DNA from: Halictus rubicundus
Lineage: Eukaryota; Arthropoda; Insecta; Hymenoptera; Halictidae
Assembly: GCF_050948215.1 (NCBI RefSeq)
Contig: NW_027488779.1
Location: 62,001 to 126,000 of the forward strand
DNA: 64,000 bases
Direction of reading: 5' to 3'
Positions 57,548-64,000 of this stretch are shown here, piece by piece (the first letter of the stretch is position 1; each line of letters opens with the position of its first letter). The notes below the pieces were generated by a model, which was not told where the DNA came from, did no database searches, and worked only from the letters and a program-made list of their open reading frames with translations. Both the position numbers and the translations under genes were made by a program.

Positions 57548-59752
57548 ATGCTATCCTCTATCCTATCCTATCGTCTATCCTATCCTCTATCCTATCCTAT
57601 CCTCTATCCTATCCTATCCTCCATCCTATCCTATCCTCAATCCTATCCTTTCCTGTATCCTATCCAATCCTGTATCCTCTCCTGTCCTCTATCCTATAGT
57701 ATCCTCTATTCGATCCTATCCTTTTATCCTATCCTATCCTATCCTCTATCCTATCCTATCTTCTATCCTATCCTATCCTCTATCCTATCAAATCCCCTAT
57801 CCTATCCTCTGTCCTATCCTATCCTCTATCCTATCCTATCCTCTATCCTATCCTATCCTCTATCCTATCCTATCCTCTATCCTATCCTATCCTCTATCCT
57901 ATCCTATCCTATCCTCTATCCTATCCTATCCTCTATCCTATCCTATCCTCTATCCTATCCTATCCTCTATCCTATCCTATCCTCTATCCTATCCTATCCT
58001 CTATCCTATCCTATCCTCTATCCTATCCTATCCTCTATCCTATCCTATCCTATCCTCTATCCTATCCTATCCTCTATCCTATCCTATCCTCTATCCTATC
58101 CTATCCTCTATCCTATCCTATCCTCTATCCTATCAAATCCCCTATCCTATCCTCTATTCTATCCTATCCTGTATCCTATCCAATCCTCTATCCTATCCTC
58201 TATCCTATCCTATCCTCTATCCTATCCTATCCTCCATCCTATCCTATCCTGTATCCTATCCTATCCTCTATCCTATCCTATCCTCTATCCTATCCTATCT
58301 TCTATCCTATCCTATCCTCTATCCTATCAAATCCCCAACCCTATCCTCTGTCCTATCCTATCCTCTATCCTATCCTATCCTCTATCGTATCCTATCGTCT
58401 ATCCGATCCTATCCTCTATCCTCTATCCTATCCTATCCTCTATCCTCTATCCTATCCTATCCTCTATCCTATCCTATCGTCTATCCTATCGTCTATCCTA
58501 TCCTATCCTTTATCCTATCCTATCCTCCATCCTATCCTATCCTCAATCCTACCCTTTCCTGTATCCTATCCAATCCTGTATCCTATCCTGTCCTCTATCC
58601 TATCCTATCCTCTATCCTATCCTATGCTCTATCCTATCCCTATCGTCTATCCTATCCTCTATCCTATCCTATGCCTCTATCCTATCCTATCCTCTACCCT
58701 ATCCTATCCTATATCCTATCCTATCCTCTATTCTATCCTATCCTCTACCCTATCCTATCCTCTATCCTATCCTATCCTGTATCCTATCCTATCCTCTATC
58801 CTATCCTCTATCCTATCCTATCCTCTATCATATGCTATCCTCTGTCCTATCCTATCCTCTATCCTATGCTATCCTCTATCCTATCCTCTATCCTATCCTA
58901 TCCTCTATCATATCCTATCCTCTATCCTATCAAATCCCCTATCCTATCCTCTATCCTATCCTATCCTGTATCCTATCCTCTATCCTATCAAATCCCCTAT
59001 CCTATCCTCTATCCTATCCTATCATCTATCCTCTATCCTATCCAATCCTCTATCCTATCCTATCGTCTATCCTATCCTCTATCCTATCCTATCCTCTATC
59101 CAATCCTATCCTCTATCCTATCCTATCCTCTATCCTATCCTATCCTCTATCCTATCCTATCGTCTATCCTATCCTCTATCCTATCCTATCCTCTATCCTA
59201 TCCTATCCACTATCCAATCCTATCCTCTATCCTCTATCCTATCCTATCCTCTATCCTATCCTATCCTCTATTCTATCCTATCTTCTATCCTATCCTATCC
59301 TCTATCCTATCCTATCCTCTATCCTATCCTATCCTCTATCCTATCCTATCCTCTATCCTATCCTATCCTCTATCCTATCCTATCCTCTATCCTATCCTAT
59401 CCTCTATCCTATCCTATCCTCTATCCTATCCTATCCTCTATCCTATCCTATCCTCTATCCTATCCTATCCTCTATCCTATCCTATCCTCTATGCTATCCT
59501 ATCCTCTATCCTATCCTATCCTCTATCCTATCAAATCCCCAATCCTATCCTCTATCCTATCCTATCCTGTATCCTATCCAATCCTCTATCCTATCCTCTA
59601 TCCTATCCTATCCTCTATCCTATCCTATCCTCCATCCTATCCTATCCTGTATCCTATCCTATCCTCTATCCTATCCTATCCTATCCTCTATCCGATCCTA
59701 TCCTCTGTCCTATCCTATCCTCTAACCTATCCTATCCTCTATCCTATCCTCT
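57548..59752 (+). repeat. 2.2-kb higher-order repeat, copy 1
   Basis: A TATGCTATCC unit at about 57,548 followed by CGTCTAT, CCTCCAT, CCTCAAT and the CCTTTCCTG block starts a segment repeated three more times. Diagnostic changes are TATAGTATCC (AGTATCC at 57,698), TTCGATCC plus CCTTTTATCC just after it, a TATCCCTATCG register slip following an ATG unit at 58,624, and CTCTAACC near 57,517 and 59,722. The copy length to the next start is 2,205 bp. Confidence 0.85.
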
Positions 59753-61901
59753 ATGCTATCCTCTATCCTATCCTATCGTCTATCCTATCCTCTATCCTAT
59801 CCTATCCTCTATCCTATCCTATCCTCCATCCTATCCTATCCTCAATCCTATCCTTTCCTGTATCCTATCCAATCCTGTATCCTCTCCTGTCCTCTATCCT
59901 ATAGTATCCTCTATTCGATCCTATCCTTTTATCCTATCCTATCCTATCCTCTATCCTATCCTATCTTCTATCCTATCCTATCCTCTATTCTATCAAATCC
60001 CCTATCCTATCCTCTGTCCTATCCTATCCTCTATCCTATCCTATCCTCTATCCTATCCTATCCTCTATCCTATCCTATCCTCTATCCTATCCTATCCTAT
60101 CCTCTATCCTATCCTATCCTCTATCCTATCCTATCCTATCCTCTATCCTATCCTATCCTCTATCCTATCCTATCCTCTATCCTATCCTATCCTCTATCCT
60201 ATCCTATCCTCTATCCTATCCTATCCTATCCTCTATCCTATCCTATCCTCTATCCTATCCTATCCTCTATCCTATCCTATCCTCTATCCTATCCTATCCT
60301 CTATCCTATCAAATCCCCTATCCTATCCTCTATTCTATCCTATCCTGTATCCTATCCAATCCTCTATCCTATCCTCTATCCTATCCTATCCTCTATCCTA
60401 TCCTATCCTCCATCCTATCCTATCCTGTATCCTATCCTATCCTCTATCCTATCCTATCCTCTATCCTATCCTATCTTCTATCCTATCCTATCCTCTATCC
60501 TATCAAATCCCCAACCCTATCCTCTGTCCTATCCTATCCTCTATCCTATCCTATCCTCTATCGTATCCTATCGTCTATCCGATCCTATCCTCTATCCTCT
60601 ATCCTATCCTATCCTCTATCCTCTATCCTCTATCCTATCCTATCCTCTATCCTATCCTATCGTCTATCCTATCGTCTATCCTATCCTATCCTTTATCCTA
60701 TCCTATCCTCCATCCTATCCTATCCTCAATCCTACCCTTTCCTGTATCCTATCCAATCCTGTATCCTATCCTGTCCTCTATCCTATCCTATCCTCTATCC
60801 TATCCTATGCTCTATCCTATCCCTATCGTCTATCCTATCCTCTATCCTATCCTATGCCTCTATCCTATCCTATCCTCTACCCTATCCTATCCTATATCCT
60901 ATCCTATCCTCTATTCTATCCTATCCTCTACCCTATCCTATCCTCTATCCTATCCTATCCTGTATCCTATCCTATCCTCTATCCTATCCTCTATCCTATC
61001 CTATCCTCTATCATATGCTATCCTCTGTCCTATCCTATCCTCTATCCTATGCTATCATCTATCCTATCCTCTATCCTATCCTATCCTCTATCATATCCTA
61101 TCCTCTATCCTATCAAATCCCCTATCCTATCCTCTATCCTATCCTATCCTGTATCCTATCCTCTATCCTATCAAATCCCCTATCCTATCCTCTATCCTAT
61201 CCTATCATCTATCCTCTATCCTATCCAATCCTCTATCCTATCCTATCGTCTATCCTATCCTCTATCCTATCCTATCCTCTATCCTATCCTATCCTCTATC
61301 CTATCCTATCCTCTATCCTATCCTATCGTCTATCCTATCCTCTATCCTATCCTATCCTCTATCCTATCCTATCCACTATCCAATCCTATCCTCTATCCTC
61401 TATCCTATCCTATCCTCTATCCTATCCTATCCTCTATTCTATCCTATCTTCTATCCTATCCTATCCTCTATCCTATCCTATCCTCTATCCTATCCTATCC
61501 TCTATCCTATCCTATCCTCTATCCTATCCTATCCTCTATCCTATCCTATCCTCTATCCTATCCTATCCTCTATCCTATCCTATCCTCTATCCTATCCTAT
61601 CCTCTATCCTATCCTATCCTCTATCCTATCCTATCCTCTATGCTATCCTATCCTCTATCCTATCCTATCCTCTATCCTATCAAATCCCCTATCCTATCCT
61701 CTATCCTATCCTATCCTGTATCCTATCCAATCCTCTATCCTATCCTCTATCCTATCCTATCCTCTATCCTATCCTATCCTCCATCCTATCCTATCCTGTA
61801 TCCTATCCTATCCTCTATCCTATCCTATCCTATCCTCTATCCGATCCTATCCTCTGTCCTATCCTATCCTCTAACCTATCCTATCCTCTATCCTATCCTC
61901 T
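59753..61901 (+). repeat. 2.1-kb higher-order repeat, copy 2
   Basis: The same landmark set recurs: AGTATCC at 59,903 (2,205 bp from copy 1) and the ATG plus TATCCCTATCG slip at 60,807 (2,183 bp from 58,624). Small length differences come from pentamer and 17-mer gains and losses. The copy length to the next start is 2,149 bp. Like its neighbours it holds no unique DNA. Confidence 0.85.
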
Positions 61902-63630
61902 ATGCTATCCTCTATCCTATCCTATCGTCTATCCTATCCTCTATCCTATCCTATCCTCTATCCTATCCTATCCTCCATCCTATCCTATCCTCAATCCTAT
62001 CCTTTCCTGTATCCTATCCAATCCTGTATCCTCTCCTGTCCTCTATCCTATAGTATCCTCTATTCGATCCTATCCTTTTATCCTATCCTATCCTATCCTC
62101 TATCCTATCCTATCTTCTATCCTATCCTATCCTCTATCCTATCAAATCCCCTATCCTATCCTCTGTCCTATCCTATCCTCTATCCTATCCTATCCTCTAT
62201 CCTATCCTATCCTCTATCCTATCCTATCCTCTATCCTATCCTATCCTATCCTCTATCCTATCCTATCCTCTATCCTATCCTATCCTATCCTCTATCCTAT
62301 CCTATCCTCTATCCTATCCTATCCTCTATCCTATCCTATCCTCTATCCTATCCTATCCTCTATCCTATCCTATCCTATCCTCTATCCTATCCTATCCTCT
62401 ATCCTATCCTATCCTCTATCCTATCCTATCCTCTATCCTATCAAATCCCCTATCCTATCCTCTATTCTATCCTATCCTGTATCCTATCCAATCCTCTATC
62501 CTATCCTCTATCCTATCCTATCCTCTATCCTATCCTATCCTCCATCCTATCCTATCCTGTATCCTATCCTATCCTCTATCCTATCCTATCCTCTATCCTA
62601 TCCTATCTTCTATCCTATCCTATCCTCTATCCTATCAAATCCCCAACCCTATCCTCTGTCCTATCCTATCCTCTATCCTATCCTATCCTCTATCGTATCC
62701 TATCGTCTATCCGATCCTATCCTCTATCCTCTATCCTATCCTATCCTCTATCCTCTATCCTCTATCCTATCCTATCCTCTATCCTATCCTATCGTCTATC
62801 CTATCGTCTATCCTATCCTATCCTTTATCCTATCCTATCCTCCATCCTATCCTATCCTCAATCCTACCCTTTCCTGTATCCTATCCAATCCTGTATCCTA
62901 TCCTGTCCTCTATCCTATCCTATCCTCTATCCTATCCTATGCTCTATCCTATCCCTATCGTCTATCCTATCCTCTATCCTATCCTATGCCTCTATCCTAT
63001 CCTATCCTCTACCCTATCCTATCCTATATCCTATCCTATCCTCTATTCTATCCTATCCTCTACCCTATCCTATCCTCTATCCTATCCTATCCTGTATCCT
63101 ATCCTATCCTCTATCCTATCCTCTATCCTATCCTATCCTCTATCATATGCTATCCTCTGTCCTATCCTATCCTCTATCCTATGCTATCCTCTATCCTATC
63201 CTCTATCCTATCCTATCCTCTATCATATCCTATCCTCTATCCTATCAAATCCCCTATCCTATCCTCTATCCTATCCTATCCTGTATCCTATCCTCTATCC
63301 TATCAAATCCCCTATCCTATCCTCTATCCTATCCTATCATCTATCCTCTATCCTATCCAATCCTCTATCCTATCCTATCGTCTATCCTATCCTCTATCCT
63401 ATCCTATCCTCTATCCTATAATATCCTCTATCCTATCCTATCCTCTATCCTATCCTATCGTCTATCCTATCCTCTATCCTATCCTATCCTCTATCCTATC
63501 CTATCCACTATCCAATCCTATCCTCTATCCTCTATCCTATCCTATCCTCTATCCTATCCTATCCTCTATTCTATCCTATCTTCTATCCTATCCTATCCTC
63601 TATCCTATCCTATCCTCTATCCTATCCTAT
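61902..63630 (+). repeat. 1.7-kb higher-order repeat, copy 3 (shortened)
   Basis: AGTATCC lies at 62,052 (2,149 bp from copy 2) and the ATG with TATCCCTATCG slip at 62,939 (2,132 bp from 60,807). The copy is only 1,729 bp to the next start, so about 0.4 kb near its right end, after the CAAATCC units at about 63,246 and 63,305, is absent. A TATAATATCC unit near 63,417 marks a change not seen at that place in copies 1 and 2. Confidence 0.83.
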
Positions 63631-64000
63631 CCGCTATCCTCTATCCTATCCTATCGTCTATCCTATCCTCTATCCTATCCTATCCTCTATCCTATCCTAT
63701 CCTCCATCCTATCCTATCCTCAATCCTATCCTTTCCTGTATCCTATCCAATCCTGTATCCTCTCCTGTCCTCTATCCTATAGTATCCTCTATTCGATCCT
63801 ATCCTTTTATCCTATCCTATCCTATCCTCTATCCTATCCTATCTTCTATCCTATCCTATCCTCTATCCTATCAAATCCCCTATCCTATCCTCTGTCCTAT
63901 CCTATCCTCTATCCTATCCTATCCTCTATCCTATCCTATCCTCTATCCTATCCTATCCTCTATCCTATCCTATCCTATCCTCTATCCTATCCTATCCTCT
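63631..64000 (+). repeat. Fourth HOR copy, cut by the window end
   Basis: The copy starts with CCGCTATCC where copies 1-3 have ATGCTATCC, and continues with CGTCTAT, CCTCCAT, CCTCAAT, the CCTTTCCTG block and AGTATCC at 63,781 (1,729 bp from copy 3), then TTCGATCC and CCTTTTATCC. It is still open at position 64,000, so the array continues to the right. Confidence 0.85.

Larger units (their letters stand above)
1..64000 (+). repeat. 17-bp satellite array filling the whole window
   Basis: The entire window consists of diverged copies of a 17-bp unit, CCTATCCTATCCTCTAT, written on the C/T-rich strand. It is built from two CCTAT pentamers and one CCTCTAT heptamer. Local units of 12 bp (one pentamer fewer), 18 bp (CCTATTCCTCTAT in place of a pentamer plus heptamer) and 22 bp (an extra pentamer) interrupt the register. 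The consensus contains no G, so every G on this strand marks a variant; the common ones are CCTGTAT, CGTCTAT, TATGCT, CCTCTGT and TCCGCT. No flanking unique DNA is visible at either end. The nested origin (pentamer to 17-mer to kilobase HORs) is inferred from the sequence. Slippage, unequal exchange and amplification are the usual mechanisms for such arrays. I do not recognise this as a named satellite family. Confidence 0.97.

Noticed and set aside
33722..63782. Further long + strand frames in the right half (for example 34,339-48,735, 42,765-55,349, 49,795-57,699, 55,983-61,874)
   Set aside because: Same artefact. Each frame ends only where a single variant makes TAA or TAG (48,733, 55,347 and others) and another frame stays open through the same place.
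1..64000. Genes on the - strand
   Set aside because: The reverse-complement unit contains three TAG triplets, and the 17-bp period moves them through all frames, so every - strand frame closes within about two units.
1..64000. CRISPR array
   Set aside because: Repeats are directly contiguous with no unique spacers, units are 17 bp rather than about 24-40 bp, and there are no cas genes.
1..64000. Telomeric repeat
   Set aside because: The unit is not TTAGGG, TTTAGGG or a known telomere variant. The G-rich strand GGATAGGATAGAGGATA lacks G runs longer than two and shows kilobase HOR structure unlike telomeres.
1..64000. Hairpins, terminators, tRNA or rRNA genes
   Set aside because: A nearly G-free strand cannot form G-C stems with itself, and no inverted repeats or RNA-gene motifs were seen.
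1..64000. H-DNA (intramolecular triplex) from a polypyrimidine strand
   Set aside because: An A interrupts the pyrimidine tract every 5 to 7 bases and mirror symmetry is only local, so a long stable triplex is unlikely.

Overview
This 64 kb window is one uninterrupted satellite DNA array. I found no supportable protein gene, RNA gene, transposon, CRISPR array or unique-sequence island. The basic unit on the + strand is 17 bp, CCTAT CCTAT CCTCTAT: two CCTAT pentamers plus one CCTCTAT heptamer, 7 C, 7 T, 3 A and no G. Units of 12, 18 and 22 bp (one pentamer lost, one T inserted, one pentamer gained) are scattered among the 17-mers. Both ends of the window lie inside the array, so the true array is longer than 64 kb. 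Size, composition and higher-order structure suggest eukaryotic heterochromatin or subtelomeric/pericentromeric satellite. The sequence does not let me name the species.

Layout. (1) About 1-16.8 kb: a higher-order repeat (HOR) of about 5.2 kb, present as three tandem, internally rearranged copies. (2) About 16.0-20.2 kb: a 2,502-bp-offset duplication. (3) 20.75-21.26 kb: a small 273-bp tandem duplication. (4) 21.86-26.15 kb: re-copied pieces of the window's left edge. (5) 26.15-32.58 kb: a long second copy of positions 1-6,320. (6) 32.6-40.9 kb: a patchwork of the same variant modules. (7) 40.94-54.94 kb: two adjacent 7.0-kb copies in direct tandem. (8) 54.94-57.3 kb: a partial third, rearranged copy. 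(9) 57.5-64.0 kb: four successive copies of a 1.7-2.2-kb HOR, the last cut by the window end. Long runs of near-perfect 17-mers (for example 46,071-46,529 and 56,232-56,775) occur only in the right-hand third.

The very long + strand reading frames (up to 34 kb) are an arithmetic consequence of the repeat. The 17-mer has no stop triplet in any phase and 17 is not a multiple of 3, so all three forward frames read the same 17-residue peptide, PILSSILSYPLSYPILY. The opposite strand carries three TAG triplets per unit and is closed in every frame. I therefore annotate repeats only. The points worth a second look are the nested HOR architecture, the extreme strand asymmetry, the frame-independent open reading and the variant-created motifs.
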